Below the pieces are notes generated by a model, which made no database searches, had not been told where the DNA came from, and saw only the letters and a list, made by a program, of their open reading frames with translations. Below are positions 8,005 through 16,065 of a DNA stretch of 64,000 nt, one piece after another. Every line of letters starts with the position of its first letter. Position 1 is the stretch's first letter. This DNA is from an uncultured Caulobacteraceae bacterium. Lineage in GTDB: Bacteria > Pseudomonadota > Alphaproteobacteria > Caulobacterales > Caulobacteraceae. A program made the position numbers and the translations under genes. The stretch is taken from contig CAKZPF010000006.1 of NCBI GenBank assembly GCA_937138625.1, forward strand, positions 186,001-250,000, read 5' to 3'.

Positions 8005-8504
8005 CGGGCAGGAAGCGGGGTCCAGATCACCTCAGCCGGTGCTGATAAATCGTTGTCGTGATAGCTGTAAATTTCGTGGCGTGCGACCGTGTTGACATCG
8101 TTTGATGGCAAGGTCTCGTTTTTCACATAGGCCACCAAGTCAAAGGAATTGGGGCTTTCGCCAGCTTCGGGCGCGTATTGCAGGTGGCGTTCGCTTTGGA
8201 TGATGATCTGATCCGGTTGGTCATCCCGGTCATCGGTCCGAAACACCATGTTGGCGGTGCTGCGATCCGTATGACTGGCCAGTGACCAATAGCGTTGGGT
8301 CGCGGATTTGGCTTTTTCTTCGGGTGTTAAAGGGTTCACGACACGAAACTCGGAGGTGACATTATGGCGTTGCCCTGTCTCGGCCACATCCAAATAGACC
8401 TGACCCGTGTCAAAATCGACCGTCAGCAGGTCCAACTCTGCGGACGCTTTGCCATTGTAATCCGCATGCACAGGCATGGTGACGCTGCTGTTCGGTAAGG
8501 TCAT
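7998..8504 (-). CDS. Unrecognised protein, paralogue of the next gene
   Basis: No family was recognised. The 168-residue product lacks a signal peptide and membrane segments and looks beta-rich. It aligns by eye with the neighbour at 8634-9125: LDLLTVDFDTGQVYL versus LDTVTVDFKNRTITA; VTSEF versus LTNEF; STANMVFRTDDRDDQPDQIIIQS versus STAGVVFRFDECDLTPDRLYIQS is the strongest block, and both end in a YxDN...VW...P.R pattern. Its 3' end overlaps the Ada-like gene by 7 bases in convergent orientation. A candidate promoter (TTGCCT, 17 nt, TACTCT) lies upstream. Real gene likely from the paralogy; function unknown. Confidence 0.75.
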   Translation of the reverse strand: MTLPNSSVTMPVHADYNGKASAELDLLTVDFDTGQVYLDVAETGQRHNVTSEFRVVNPLTPEEKAKSATQRYWSLASHTDRSTANMVFRTDDRDDQPDQIIIQSERHLQYAPEAGESPNSFDLVAYVKNETLPSNDVNTVARHEIYSYHDNDLSAPAEVIWTPLPARY

Positions 8505-8535
8505 TGCGTTTCTCTCTTGTCGTATTTATGTCAAA

Positions 8536-8564
8536 AGAGTAACGTATTTTTTCCTATAAGGCAA
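8536..8564 (-). promoter_or_regulatory. Candidate promoter for the gene at 7998-8504
   Basis: On the minus strand, -35 TTGCCT (8559-8564), 17-nt spacer, -10 TACTCT (8536-8541), about 32 nt before the start codon. The GTTACTCT string at the -10 also occurs before the gene at 39127. Confidence 0.4.
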
Positions 8565-8581
8565 GCTGGCTTTCCATAGAT

Positions 8582-8611
8582 AAAAAAACGGCACCGCCAG
8601 GGTGCCGTTTT
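8582..8611. terminator. Bidirectional intrinsic terminator between the two paralogues
   Basis: A perfect CGGCACC/GGTGCCG stem (8589-8595 with 8601-8607, 5-nt loop) is flanked by seven A on one side and four T on the other. Read on the minus strand it ends in seven T, a strong terminator 22 bases after the upstream paralogue, so the paralogues are probably separate transcription units. Confidence 0.85.
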
Positions 8612-8633
8612 GTTTCTTGTGTTTTGTCTTCAC

Positions 8634-9125
8634 TTATTCGCTACGGTAACTGGCAAACCGTGAAGGAATGGGGCCGTTCACTTGATCAGGCCAGCCTTCA
8701 TATGTGTTCCACACATCGCGCTGAGAGCGGAGCCCCCCATTGTTATCATAATAGGTGATGACTTCGGCGGGATAATTGGGGTTCAAGGGCTCGCCGTCCG
8801 TCAAGCGGTTGCTTTGAATATAAAGCCGGTCTGGGGTCAGATCGCATTCGTCAAAACGAAAGACCACACCCGCTGTGCTAGGGTTGGTCTTGCTTTGGAC
8901 CATCCAGCTGTCCACCTGTTTCCCATGGGGTTTGTCATGCGCCGGCAGGGGCAGAGTTTCAAACTCGTTGGTCAGGTCGACGCGGCGGCCATCTTCGCCC
9001 ATGACAGCGGTGATGGTGCGGTTTTTGAAATCGACGGTCACGGTATCCAGAATGTCTGAATATTGACGATCGTGGTCGATGTGGGCCTTAAAACTGACTT
9101 GGCCTGAGCCTGGGATTCCAGACAT
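8634..9125 (-). CDS. Unrecognised protein, paralogue of the previous gene
   Basis: No family was recognised. The 163-residue product shares several blocks with the protein at 7998-8504 (TVDF, LTNEF, PSTAGVVFRFDE, PDRLYIQSN, YYDN) and looks like a beta-rich, soluble, cytoplasmic or unconventionally exported protein. The start is set at the ATG with GGAGGG at 5-6-nt spacing; an in-frame ATG 20 codons earlier has no such site. A TTGACC/TATATT element lies upstream and a strong terminator downstream. The pair sits between the Ada-like gene and hslU; a local duplication is the simplest origin. Confidence 0.78.
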   Translation of the reverse strand: MSGIPGSGQVSFKAHIDHDRQYSDILDTVTVDFKNRTITAVMGEDGRRVDLTNEFETLPLPAHDKPHGKQVDSWMVQSKTNPSTAGVVFRFDECDLTPDRLYIQSNRLTDGEPLNPNYPAEVITYYDNNGGLRSQRDVWNTYEGWPDQVNGPIPSRFASYRSE

Positions 9126-9158
9126 AATTCCCTCCAATTGTGCAGAATTTACTATGGA

Positions 9159-9185
9159 AATATAAAGATGTCCGGCAAAGGTCAA
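9159..9185 (-). promoter_or_regulatory. Candidate promoter for the gene at 8634-9125
   Basis: On the minus strand, TTGACC (9180-9185) is followed by TATATT (9159-9164) at a short 15-nt spacer, or by TATTTC (9157-9162) at 17 nt. The region is AT-rich, in contrast to its surroundings. Confidence 0.4.
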
Positions 9186-9221
9186 GGGGATTTTTGTGAA
9201 TTTCCCGAAAGACTTGCGAGA

Positions 9222-10529
9222 TTATAGGATAAACTTGCTGAGATCGGCGTTTTTGCTAAGTTTATCCAGGCGTTCATGAACCATGTCGGCGGTGATGTCG
9301 ATGCGCTCGCCGTCTTTGTCAGGGGCGGTGAAGCTGATCTCCTCAAGCAATTGCTCAAGAATGGTGTGCAAACGCCGGGCGCCGATGTTTTCGACAGTGG
9401 AATTGATCTCGACCGTGATGTCCGCCAGGGCGGCAATGGCCTCGTCCGTGAACTCAAGCTCCAGCCCTTCGGTGGCCATCAGCGCTTTGTATTGGGTGAT
9501 CAGGCTGGCTTCGGGCTCTGTCAGAATGCGCTTGAAGTCATCCCGCGTCAGGGCTTTCAGCTCAACGCGGATGGGCAGGCGGCCTTGAAGCTCCGGCGAG
9601 AGATCCGAGGGCTTCGAGACATGAAACGCGCCCGAGGCGATGAACAAAATGTGATCAGTGCGCACGGGCCCATGTTTGGTGGCCACGGTGGTGCCCTCGA
9701 TCAGGGGCAGCAGATCCCGTTGCACGCCTTCGCGGCTGACATCTGCGCCACCGCGGTCGGCGCGATTGGCGATCTTGTCAATCTCGTCTAGGAAGACAAT
9801 GCCCTCGCTTTCCGCCAAGTGTACGGCTTCACGCAATATGGCATCTTGATCCAGCAAGCGTTCGCTTTCTTCCTCGACCAATGGTTTATGGGCCTCGCGC
9901 ACCTTCATGCGGGTGGGCTTGGTGCGCCCGCCCATGGCCTTGCCCATCAGGTCGGAGAGGTCCAACATGCCGATGGAAGCCCCCGGCTGGCCTGGGATGT
10001 CAAAGCCCTGAAACGGGGAAGCCGTGTCTTTCAACTCGATGTCCACATCCCGGTCATCCATCAGCCCGTCGCGCAGTTTTTTGCGGAAGCTTTCCCGGGT
10101 TTCCGGCTTGGCATCGGGGCCCACCAGGGCGTCCAGGATGCGGTCTTCGGCGGCTTGTTCGGCTCGGGCGCGCACATCTTTGGACCGGCGGGCTTTGACC
10201 AATGACACGGCGGCCTCGGTCAGGTCGCGGACAATGCTGTCGACATCGCGGCCAACATAGCCCACCTCGGTGAATTTGGTGGCCTCGATTTTCACGAACG
10301 GCGCATTGGCCAGTTTGGCCAGGCGGCGCGCGATTTCCGTTTTCCCCACACCGGTGGGGCCGATCATCAGAATGTTTTTGGGCGTGACCTCTTCGCGCAG
10401 GCCATCATCCAATTGTTTGCGCCGCCAACGGTTGCGCAGCGCAATGGCCACGGCCTTTTTGGCATCAGCTTGGCCGACGATGTGACGATCCAACTCGGAT
10501 ACGATTTCGCGAGGGCTCAGGTCGGTCAT
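9222..10529 (-). CDS. hslU: ATP-dependent protease ATPase subunit HslU
   Basis: HslU (ClpY) is the AAA+ unfoldase that feeds substrates to the HslV peptidase. In 435 residues: N-terminal [21 protein letters not shown], Walker A GPTGVGKT near residue 57, a long intermediate (I) domain from ~110 to ~240, Walker [11 protein letters not shown] near residue 248, sensor region [13 protein letters not shown] and a C-terminal tail ending DLSKFIL that docks into HslV. Start overlaps the hslV stop by 4 bases (ATGA). Length matches the family. Confidence 0.97.
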   Translation of the reverse strand: MTDLSPREIVSELDRHIVGQADAKKAVAIALRNRWRRKQLDDGLREEVTPKNILMIGPTGVGKTEIARRLAKLANAPFVKIEATKFTEVGYVGRDVDSIVRDLTEAAVSLVKARRSKDVRARAEQAAEDRILDALVGPDAKPETRESFRKKLRDGLMDDRDVDIELKDTASPFQGFDIPGQPGASIGMLDLSDLMGKAMGGRTKPTRMKVREAHKPLVEEESERLLDQDAILREAVHLAESEGIVFLDEIDKIANRADRGGADVSREGVQRDLLPLIEGTTVATKHGPVRTDHILFIASGAFHVSKPSDLSPELQGRLPIRVELKALTRDDFKRILTEPEASLITQYKALMATEGLELEFTDEAIAALADITVEINSTVENIGARRLHTILEQLLEEISFTAPDKDGERIDITADMVHERLDKLSKNADLSKFIL

Positions 10530-11077
10530 GTCCCGCTCTCGATTTCTTCAATGGTGGTGTTGGTATTGGTGTAAACGCAAACCTCGGCGGCGATGGCCAT
10601 GGCGCGTGTGGCGATTTCGGTGGATGTCAAGGGCTGGTCCATCAAGGCCATGGCGGCCGACTGCGCGTACAACCCGCCCGAGCCCACACCCACGACACCG
10701 TGTTCGGGCTCCAGCACATCGCCAAGCCCTGTGATCAAAAAGGTGTTGGTTTTGTCGGCCACCACCAACATGGCTTCCAGGCGGCGCAAATATCGATCCG
10801 TGCGCCAATCCTTGGCCAATTCCACACAGGCGCGGGCCAGTTGATCAGGCATTTGCTCTAGTTTTTGTTCCAGTCGCTCGATCAGGGTCAGGGCATCGGC
10901 GGTGGCACCGGCAAAACCTGCCAGCACCTTGCCACCGGCCAGAGTGCGCACCTTGCGGGCGGTGGATTTCACCACAGTGGGGCCCAGGGACACTTGCCCG
11001 TCGCCCACCAGCGTCAGTTTGTCGTCTTTGCGCACACACAAGATTGTGGTGCCGTGCCAAGAAGTGGTATCGCTCAT
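10526..11077 (-). CDS. hslV: ATP-dependent protease peptidase subunit HslV
   Basis: HslV (ClpQ) is the proteasome-beta-like threonine peptidase that forms the core of the HslUV complex. The 183-residue protein begins MSDTTSWHG before TTILCVRK; removal of this short propeptide exposes the catalytic Thr. Other family features are [24 protein letters not shown] and the [13 protein letters not shown] segment. It overlaps hslU by 4 bases. No Shine-Dalgarno sequence precedes the ATG, and a sigma32-like promoter lies 9-38 bases upstream, so a leaderless or near-leaderless heat-shock transcript is possible. Confidence 0.96.
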   Translation of the reverse strand: MSDTTSWHGTTILCVRKDDKLTLVGDGQVSLGPTVVKSTARKVRTLAGGKVLAGFAGATADALTLIERLEQKLEQMPDQLARACVELAKDWRTDRYLRRLEAMLVVADKTNTFLITGLGDVLEPEHGVVGVGSGGLYAQSAAMALMDQPLTSTEIATRAMAIAAEVCVYTNTNTTIEEIESGT

Positions 11078-11085
11078 GGGGGTGC

Positions 11086-11115
11086 ATCTGGGGGCTTTGG
11101 TGCGGGCCCGTCAAG
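11086..11115 (-). promoter_or_regulatory. Sigma32 (RpoH)-like promoter of hslVU
   Basis: On the minus strand, CTTGACG (11109-11115), a 15-nt spacer, then CCCCAGAT (11086-11093), close to the heat-shock consensus CTTGAAA-N-CCCCATNT. It ends only 8 bases before the hslV ATG. hslVU belongs to the heat-shock regulon in many proteobacteria, which supports the call. Confidence 0.45.
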
Positions 11116-11137
11116 AGGCGGGGCAAAAAAAGCGGGA

Positions 11138-11923
11138 ATGAAGATCATGTTTTCTGAAGATGAAATCGAGCGCTATGCCCGGCATTTGATGCTGAAGGAA
11201 ATTGGCGGTGAGGGCCAGCAGCGCCTGAAACAGGCCACCGTCACCTTGGTGGGCCTTGGGGGGTTAGGCGGTACCGCCGGGCAGTATCTGGCGGCGGCCG
11301 GTGTGGGGCGTCTGCGCCTTGTCGACCCCGACACGGTGTCGCTGAGCAACCTGCAGCGCCAAGTGCCCTATGAAACCGCAGACCTGAATGCCCCCAAGCC
11401 CAAGGTCTTGGCTCGGCGTCTGCACGCCTTGAACCCCAATGTGGCCATTGAACACCATGAGCGCGCGTTTGAGGCAAATGATCTGCGGGGGGTGGATTTG
11501 GCTTTGGATGGTACCGACAGCTTCCCAGCGCGTTTTGCCATCAATCAGGCTTGTGTCGAGGCGGGCGTGACCTTGGTCAGTGGGGCTTTGGGGCCCTGGT
11601 CGGGGCAGGTGGGGGCCTTTGCGCCCCATGTGGGCGCCTATCAGCCTTGTTATGCCTGTTTCGTGCCCAGTGAACCGCCTGAAGCCGAGGCCTGTGCCGT
11701 GCATGGTGTGGTGGGGGCCTTGGCCGGTGTGGTGGCCTGTCAAATGGCGCTGGAGGCCATCAAGCTGATCACAGGTGCAGGCACACCACTGCTGGGGCGT
11801 TTGTGGATTTATGATGCCTTGAAAGCCGAGGGACGCACACTGAACATGGCCAAGGATCCAGCCTGCCCTGTATGTGCGGGGGCTGCCGCAGAAAAAAACA
11901 CCATCGCCCCATTGCCCCATTAA
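11138..11923 (+). CDS. MoeB/ThiF-family adenylyltransferase (E1-like)
   Basis: E1-like enzyme that adenylates the C-terminal Gly-Gly of a small sulfur carrier (MoaD or ThiS) for molybdopterin or thiamine synthesis. The 261-residue protein has RYARHLMLKEIGGEGQQRL at the start, the nucleotide loop VGLGGLGGTAGQYLAAAGVG, LSNLQRQ with the adenylation Arg, DGTDSFPARFAINQACV, and zinc ligands in CYAC and a C-terminal CPVC. No rhodanese domain follows. It is divergent from hslV. MoeB and ThiF cannot be told apart here. Confidence 0.9.
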   Translation: MKIMFSEDEIERYARHLMLKEIGGEGQQRLKQATVTLVGLGGLGGTAGQYLAAAGVGRLRLVDPDTVSLSNLQRQVPYETADLNAPKPKVLARRLHALNPNVAIEHHERAFEANDLRGVDLALDGTDSFPARFAINQACVEAGVTLVSGALGPWSGQVGAFAPHVGAYQPCYACFVPSEPPEAEACAVHGVVGALAGVVACQMALEAIKLITGAGTPLLGRLWIYDALKAEGRTLNMAKDPACPVCAGAAAEKNTIAPLPH

Positions 11924-11957
11924 CCCGCTGTTTATGGCCTGGTGTACACTGAAGGGG

Positions 11958-12506
11958 ATGCCCAAACGTTCACGGTCCTTGCCCCTGATGGCCTGTTGTG
12001 CGGCCCTTGTGTTGGGCGCCATGGCTCCCCATGCCAAGGCGCAAGCTCACGGCGCGGAGACAGTGCACAAGGCGCAGACGCCTTCGGGTTTGCCTGTGCC
12101 GCGGTATGTCAGCCTGCGCCATGACACCGTGAACGGACGCATCGGCCCCAGTTTGGATCACCCCATTCGCTGGGTTTTCCACCGCCAGGGCTTGCCGGTG
12201 CAAATCACCGCCGAGACCGAAAATTGGCGACGGGTGCGGGATCCGGCCGGGGACGTGGTGTGGGTCCACCGGTCGATGGTGTCGGGGCGGCGTACGGTGA
12301 TGGTGGGCACAGAACCCCATGGCGGGGTGATGCTGTACAAATCCCCTGACGAGACTGCGCGCCCCGTGCTGCGGCTGGGCAAAGGCGTGATCGCCACTTT
12401 GAAATCCTGTGAGCGGCAATGGTGTCAGTTGGATGTGGGGGACAAACAGGGCTGGGCGCAGGCCAAATATCTGTGGGGCCTGGGGCGGCAGGACACACAA
12501 AGGTAA
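11958..12506 (+). CDS. Exported SH3-domain protein
   Basis: A secreted protein with bacterial SH3 domains, a class that usually binds the cell wall. The signal peptide (SRSLPLMACCAALVLGA, cleavage near AKAQA) precedes PVPRYVSLRHDTVNGRIGPS and HPIRWVFHRQGLPVQITAE, then WRRVRDPAGDVVWVHRSMVSGRR and a second repeat-like part ending QGWAQAKYLWG. Relatives are widespread in alphaproteobacteria. The start is uncertain: ATG 11958 gives a clean signal peptide; ATG 11934 would add 8 residues. It begins shortly after the MoeB/ThiF stop and may be co-transcribed. Confidence 0.85.
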   Translation: MPKRSRSLPLMACCAALVLGAMAPHAKAQAHGAETVHKAQTPSGLPVPRYVSLRHDTVNGRIGPSLDHPIRWVFHRQGLPVQITAETENWRRVRDPAGDVVWVHRSMVSGRRTVMVGTEPHGGVMLYKSPDETARPVLRLGKGVIATLKSCERQWCQLDVGDKQGWAQAKYLWGLGRQDTQR

Positions 12507-12616
12507 AAGACGCCACGGCCCGTTTGGAAATATGCATTTGTCGTGCTCAGGCACCATGCCTCTTGTGAAATGGGGCAGGCCCATGCTAGGCCATGGCTTT
12601 CAACAGGGCGAGACGC

Positions 12617-13141
12617 ATGAGCCATCAAAAACAAAACCAATACAACAAACAAGAGCTTCTGGAATGCGGTCATGGTCGCATGTTTGGGCCGGGCAATGCC
12701 CAATTGCCGTTGCCCAATATGCTGATGTTTGATCGCATCACCGAAATCACCGAGGCAGGCGGGGCCCACAACAAGGGCTATTTGCAGGCTGAACTGGATA
12801 TCACCCCGGATTTGTGGTTCTTTGATTGCCACTTTGAAGGTGACCCGGTCATGCCGGGCTGCTTGGGCCTGGATGCCATGTGGCAGCTTGTGGGATTTTT
12901 CCTGGGCTGGTCCGGGGCGCCGGGTCGTGGTCGGGCCCTGGGTGTGGGCGAAGTCAAATTCACCGGGCAAGTCACCCCGGACATCACCAAGGTCACCTAT
13001 AAGGTCGATATGAAACGGGTGATCTTGCGCAAATTGGTCTTGGGCATTGCCGATGCGGTGATGCTGGCCGATGATAAGCCGATCTACACCGCCAAAGACC
13101 TGCGCGTGGGTCTGTTTCGGGCGGATCAAATGAATTTCTAG
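12617..13141 (+). CDS. fabA: 3-hydroxydecanoyl-ACP dehydratase/isomerase FabA
   Basis: FabA dehydrates 3-hydroxydecanoyl-ACP and isomerises trans-2 to cis-3-decenoyl-ACP, introducing the double bond of unsaturated fatty acids. The 174-residue protein has the active-site stretch [20 protein letters not shown] near residue 70, with the catalytic His and, 14 residues later, Asp. It also has [12 protein letters not shown] and [15 protein letters not shown] lies 8 nt before the ATG used here. fabB follows after 10 bases and fabI after that, forming a dedicated operon. Confidence 0.96.
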   Translation: MSHQKQNQYNKQELLECGHGRMFGPGNAQLPLPNMLMFDRITEITEAGGAHNKGYLQAELDITPDLWFFDCHFEGDPVMPGCLGLDAMWQLVGFFLGWSGAPGRGRALGVGEVKFTGQVTPDITKVTYKVDMKRVILRKLVLGIADAVMLADDKPIYTAKDLRVGLFRADQMNF

Positions 13142-13151
13142 AGGGGACAGT

Positions 13152-14363
13152 ATGCGCCGCGTTGTCGTCACAGGCTTAGGTATCGTTTCATCCATTGGTC
13201 AGAATGCGGCCGAGGTGACCGCGTCCCTGAAGGCTGGTCGCTCGGGTATCGCTTTTGCGCCAGAGCAAGCCGAACATGGCTTCAAAAGCCAAGTGGCCGG
13301 TGCCCCCAGTGTGGAATGGGAACAGCAGGTCGACAAACGCCACGCGCGCTTTATGGGGCCAGGGGCCGGGTGGTCATATGTGGCCATGGACGAGGCCATT
13401 GCCGACGCGGGCCTCGAGAAAGATCACGTCTCCAACCCCCGTACGGGACTGATCATTGGCTCGGGCGGACCATCGACACGGGCCATTGTGGCCGCTGCCG
13501 ATACGGCGCGTGCCAAGGGACCGCGGCGCGTGGGGCCGTTTGTTGTGCCCAAGGCCATGTCCTCGACCTGTTCGGCGACATTGGCGACTTTTTTTGAGAT
13601 CAAAGGCCTGAGCTATTCGATCTCGTCGGCCTGTGCGACCTCGAGCCACTGCATCATGGACGCCGCTGACCAGATCAAACTCGGCCGGGCGGATGTGATG
13701 TTCGCTGGCGGCGGCGAGGAGCTCGATTGGACCTTGTCTGTGTTGTTTGATGCCATGGGGGCCATGTCATCGGCCTATAACGAAAGTGATCCCACACGGG
13801 CTTCGCGCCCCTTTGATAAAAACCGCGATGGCTTTGTCATTGCTGGGGGGGCCGGTGTCTTGGTGCTGGAAGATTATGAGCACGCCAAGGCCCGCGGCGC
13901 CAAGATTTATGCCGAGGTGGCCGGATATGGTGCCACCTCTGACGGTCATGACATGGTGGCCCCTTCGGGCGAGGGGGCAGCGCGTTGCATGAAACTGGCC
14001 CTTGAGGGCGTGTCCGGCTCGGTGGATTATCTCAACCCCCATGCCACCTCAACACCTGTTGGGGATGTGAAAGAGGCTGAAGCGCTGCGGGCGGTATTCG
14101 GCACCGACCTGCCGCCTTTGTCGGCCACCAAGGCCCTGACCGGGCATAGCCTGGGGGCAGCAGGCACGCAAGAAGCCATTTACAGCCTGCTGATGCAGCA
14201 CCATGGCTTTATCGCGCCGTCGGCCCATATCGAAGACTTGGATCCCGAGGTGGCGGATCTGAACATCGTGCGTGAGACCCGGGACGCCGACTTGAAAACC
14301 GTGCTCTCCAACTCGTTTGGTTTTGGCGGCACCAACGCCAGCTTGGTGTTTACGAAGGTTTAG
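13152..14363 (+). CDS. fabB: 3-oxoacyl-ACP synthase I FabB
   Basis: FabB is the condensing enzyme that elongates the cis-3-decenoyl-ACP made by FabA. In 403 residues the thiolase-fold catalytic triad is visible: Cys in [12 protein letters not shown] near residue 160, His in [12 protein letters not shown] near residue 297, and His in [12 protein letters not shown] near residue 331, with the C-terminal [19 protein letters not shown] lies just upstream of the ATG. Pairing with fabA marks the anaerobic-type unsaturated fatty acid route. Confidence 0.96.
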   Translation: MRRVVVTGLGIVSSIGQNAAEVTASLKAGRSGIAFAPEQAEHGFKSQVAGAPSVEWEQQVDKRHARFMGPGAGWSYVAMDEAIADAGLEKDHVSNPRTGLIIGSGGPSTRAIVAAADTARAKGPRRVGPFVVPKAMSSTCSATLATFFEIKGLSYSISSACATSSHCIMDAADQIKLGRADVMFAGGGEELDWTLSVLFDAMGAMSSAYNESDPTRASRPFDKNRDGFVIAGGAGVLVLEDYEHAKARGAKIYAEVAGYGATSDGHDMVAPSGEGAARCMKLALEGVSGSVDYLNPHATSTPVGDVKEAEALRAVFGTDLPPLSATKALTGHSLGAAGTQEAIYSLLMQHHGFIAPSAHIEDLDPEVADLNIVRETRDADLKTVLSNSFGFGGTNASLVFTKV

Positions 14364-14424
14364 AAGAACACCTCAGAGGCATGGGGCCCTAAGCGCCCAT
14401 AACCGTGAGCGAAAGGAACGAAGG

Positions 14425-15249
14425 ATGGATGCAATGACCGAGATGCAAGTCGAAAAAGGCAATTTGTTCAAAGGCAAGCGCGGCTTGGTCATGGGTGTGG
14501 CCAACAAAAACTCGATCGCCTGGGGCATTGCTCAGGCGCTCTATAATCAGGGTGCGGAGTTGGCCTTTACCTATCAAGGCGAGGCGCTGGAGCGCCGGGT
14601 GAAGCCCCTGGCAGATGAGGTCGAGGCCAAGATCCTGACCCCCTGTGATGTCTCGGACGATGCCAGCATGGATGCGGCCTTTGCCGAAATTGACAGCCAG
14701 TGGGGCGGTTTGGATTTTCTGGTGCACGCCATTGCCTTTTCCGACAAAGACGAGCTGAAGGGGCAGTACCTGGATACCAGCCGTGAAAACTTCTTGAAAA
14801 GCATGGACATTTCTTGCTTTTCGTTTGTGGCGTGCGCCAAGCGGGCGGCGAAATTGATGAAGCCAGGCGGCTCCATGGTCACCTTGACCTATTTGGGGGC
14901 GGAACGTGTGGTGCCCAATTATAACGTCATGGGTGTGGCCAAGGCCGCCCTTGAGGCCTCGACCCGGTATTTGGCCCGTGATTTAGGCCCGGATGGCGTG
15001 CGCGTGAACGCGATCTCGGCGGGACCCATCCGTACGCTGGCCATGGCCGGGATTTCCGGTGGCCGCGAAATGCTGAGTTGGAACCGGGCGGCCTCGCCTT
15101 TGCGCTCGGACACCACCATTGAACAGGTGGGTGGAGCCGCGGCCTATTTGCTCTCTGACCTCGGCGCGGGCGTCACGGGCGAAGTGCTGCATGTGGACGG
15201 CGGTTTCCACATGGTGGGCATCCCGGACGTGCCCTTGGCGGCCGAGTAG
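14425..15249 (+). CDS. fabI: Enoyl-ACP reductase FabI (NADH)
   Basis: FabI performs the last reduction of each elongation cycle and is the target of triclosan-type inhibitors in many bacteria. The 274-residue SDR protein has the N-terminal GKRGLVMGVANKNSIAWGIA, DFLVHAIAF, and the catalytic Tyr-x6-Lys in NYNVMGVAKAALE; AISAGPIRTLAMAGI and VLHVDGGFHMVG complete the family pattern. AAGGA is 7 nt before the ATG. Together with fabA and fabB it makes a three-gene operon; the same cluster is common in alphaproteobacteria. Confidence 0.96.
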   Translation: MDAMTEMQVEKGNLFKGKRGLVMGVANKNSIAWGIAQALYNQGAELAFTYQGEALERRVKPLADEVEAKILTPCDVSDDASMDAAFAEIDSQWGGLDFLVHAIAFSDKDELKGQYLDTSRENFLKSMDISCFSFVACAKRAAKLMKPGGSMVTLTYLGAERVVPNYNVMGVAKAALEASTRYLARDLGPDGVRVNAISAGPIRTLAMAGISGGREMLSWNRAASPLRSDTTIEQVGGAAAYLLSDLGAGVTGEVLHVDGGFHMVGIPDVPLAAE

Positions 15250-15267
15250 GCGTTTACTGATCCGCTC

Positions 15268-15295
15268 ATCCTCCGGCTTGACCGGAGGATCCATC
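15268..15295. repeat. Left palindromic inverted repeat of the GIY-YIG cassette
   Basis: A 28-base unit made of a 9-bp palindrome ATCCTCCGG/CCGGAGGAT around CTTGA, plus CCATC. It is the exact reverse complement of the unit at 15597-15624. The stop codon of the GIY-YIG gene (15296-15298) abuts it directly. Confidence 0.97.
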
Positions 15296-15580
15296 TCAAA
15301 ATAAATCTTCGTAGAGATCACGCCAAGCAGGATTGAAGGCGTTGATGAGGTCGATTTTCCAATTTCTGTTCCAATGCTTTAGGCGGCGTTCGCGCTGGAA
15401 GGCAGCTTCGCGGGTATCATGCTGCTCGTACCAGACCAGAAATGTCACATCGTAGGTATCGGTAAAGCCTGATGTCAGATGATTCTTGTGCTCGTAGACA
15501 CGCTTAATTAGGTCGTCTGTATGCCCCACATATATAGCGCCAAAGGGTTTGTTTGCCAGCATATAGGTATAAAACGGCAT
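15296..15580 (-). CDS. Single-domain GIY-YIG endonuclease
   Basis: A 94-residue stand-alone GIY-YIG nuclease of the UPF0213/YhbQ type. The domain starts with FYTYMLANKPFGAIYVGHTDD, in which the YTY and YVG pair replaces GIY-YIG, followed by LIKRVYEHKN with the catalytic Arg and His, and a downstream Glu in REAAFQRERRLKHW. No second DNA-binding domain is present. No good Shine-Dalgarno sequence precedes the ATG. The gene fills the space between two perfect palindromic repeats, which suggests that it acts on those palindromes. Confidence 0.9.
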   Translation of the reverse strand: MPFYTYMLANKPFGAIYVGHTDDLIKRVYEHKNHLTSGFTDTYDVTFLVWYEQHDTREAAFQRERRLKHWNRNWKIDLINAFNPAWRDLYEDLF

Positions 15581-15596
15581 AAAGAATTTTGCTTTT

Positions 15597-15624
15597 GATG
15601 GATCCTCCGGTCAAGCCGGAGGAT
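15597..15624. repeat. Right palindromic inverted repeat of the GIY-YIG cassette
   Basis: Exact reverse complement of the unit at 15268-15295 (28 of 28 bases). Core hairpin arms ATCCTCCGG and CCGGAGGAT around TCAAG. It lies 16 bases upstream of the start codon of the nuclease gene and could also affect its transcript. Confidence 0.97.
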
Positions 15625-15663
15625 GATCGGTGTGGGAATTTGGGCGTTTTGTGACAAAAGGGC

Positions 15664-15810
15664 TTCTCAAAACGTGAGAATCAATGAATCTGTTTGATTG
15701 GCTAAGAATTATGGCGGGCTGCTGGCACAGCCCGCCATATATTGAAGGAAGTTAAGAGACCACTTCCTTGCTCGTTCACTAGGCCTGTTTGGCAAAGCCG
15801 TCAACAGGTC
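15664..15810. other. Four consecutive hairpins upstream of the small HTH gene
   Basis: The 240-base spacer between the cassette and the HTH gene has no convincing reading frame but four tidy inverted repeats: TTCTCA/TGAGAA (15664-15680, loop 5), a perfect 12-bp stem TATGGCGGGCTG/CAGCCCGCCATA (15710-15739, loop 6), AAGGAAGT/ACTTCCTT (15745-15769, loop 9), and GGCCTGTT/AACAGGTC with an inner GGC/GCC (15782-15810). None has a T-run, so they are not ordinary terminators. A structured leader or non-coding RNA is possible. Confidence 0.4.
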
Positions 15811-15865
15811 TGTCTCAGAGTTTAGTCAGTCCAAAGTGTCTCGTACGCTCATATAGGAGAATAAC

Positions 15866-16057
15866 ATGAGCAAATCACTGACCGAAACGGTCGTTTCAAT
15901 CGTAAAGCTGGCTCTTAAAAAGGGCTACATGCAGCACGACATAGCGGCTTATTTCGGCATCAACCAAGGCAGGATTTCAGAAATCAATACAGGAAAAAGG
16001 GGCACTGGTATTCTGCCTGCGCCATCATTGCCTGATGATTTTCCGGGCTCAGCCTAA
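15866..16057 (+). CDS. Small helix-turn-helix protein
   Basis: A 63-residue protein that is almost entirely one helix-turn-helix: VKLALKKGYMQHDIAAYFG followed by INQGRISEINTGKRG, the recognition-helix region. Small proteins with QHDIAAYFG-x-NQGRISEI occur widely in alphaproteobacteria, often near mobile or accessory DNA; their role is not established, though DNA binding is expected. AGGAG lies 6 nt before the ATG and a strong terminator follows immediately, so it is a single-gene unit preceded by the hairpin-rich spacer. Confidence 0.85.
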   Translation: MSKSLTETVVSIVKLALKKGYMQHDIAAYFGINQGRISEINTGKRGTGILPAPSLPDDFPGSA

Positions 16058-16065
16058 GTATGGTG

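Larger units (their letters stand above)
15268..15624 (-). mobile_element. Compact GIY-YIG endonuclease cassette bounded by palindromic repeats
   Basis: A 357-base unit: a perfect 28-bp inverted repeat, each arm itself a 9-bp hairpin, encloses a single 94-residue GIY-YIG gene with no base to spare at the 3' side and 16 bases at the 5' side. The similarity extends 6 more bases outward with one mismatch. Similar palindromes near GIY-YIG genes are known to me from other alphaproteobacteria, and the layout recalls REP sequences mobilised by RAYT transposases; mobility of this one is inferred from structure only. No obvious target-site duplication was seen. Confidence 0.65.

Noticed and set aside
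15710-15739. Perfect 12-bp hairpin as a rho-independent terminator
   Set aside because: No T-run follows on either strand, and no gene ends nearby on the plus strand except beyond the cassette.
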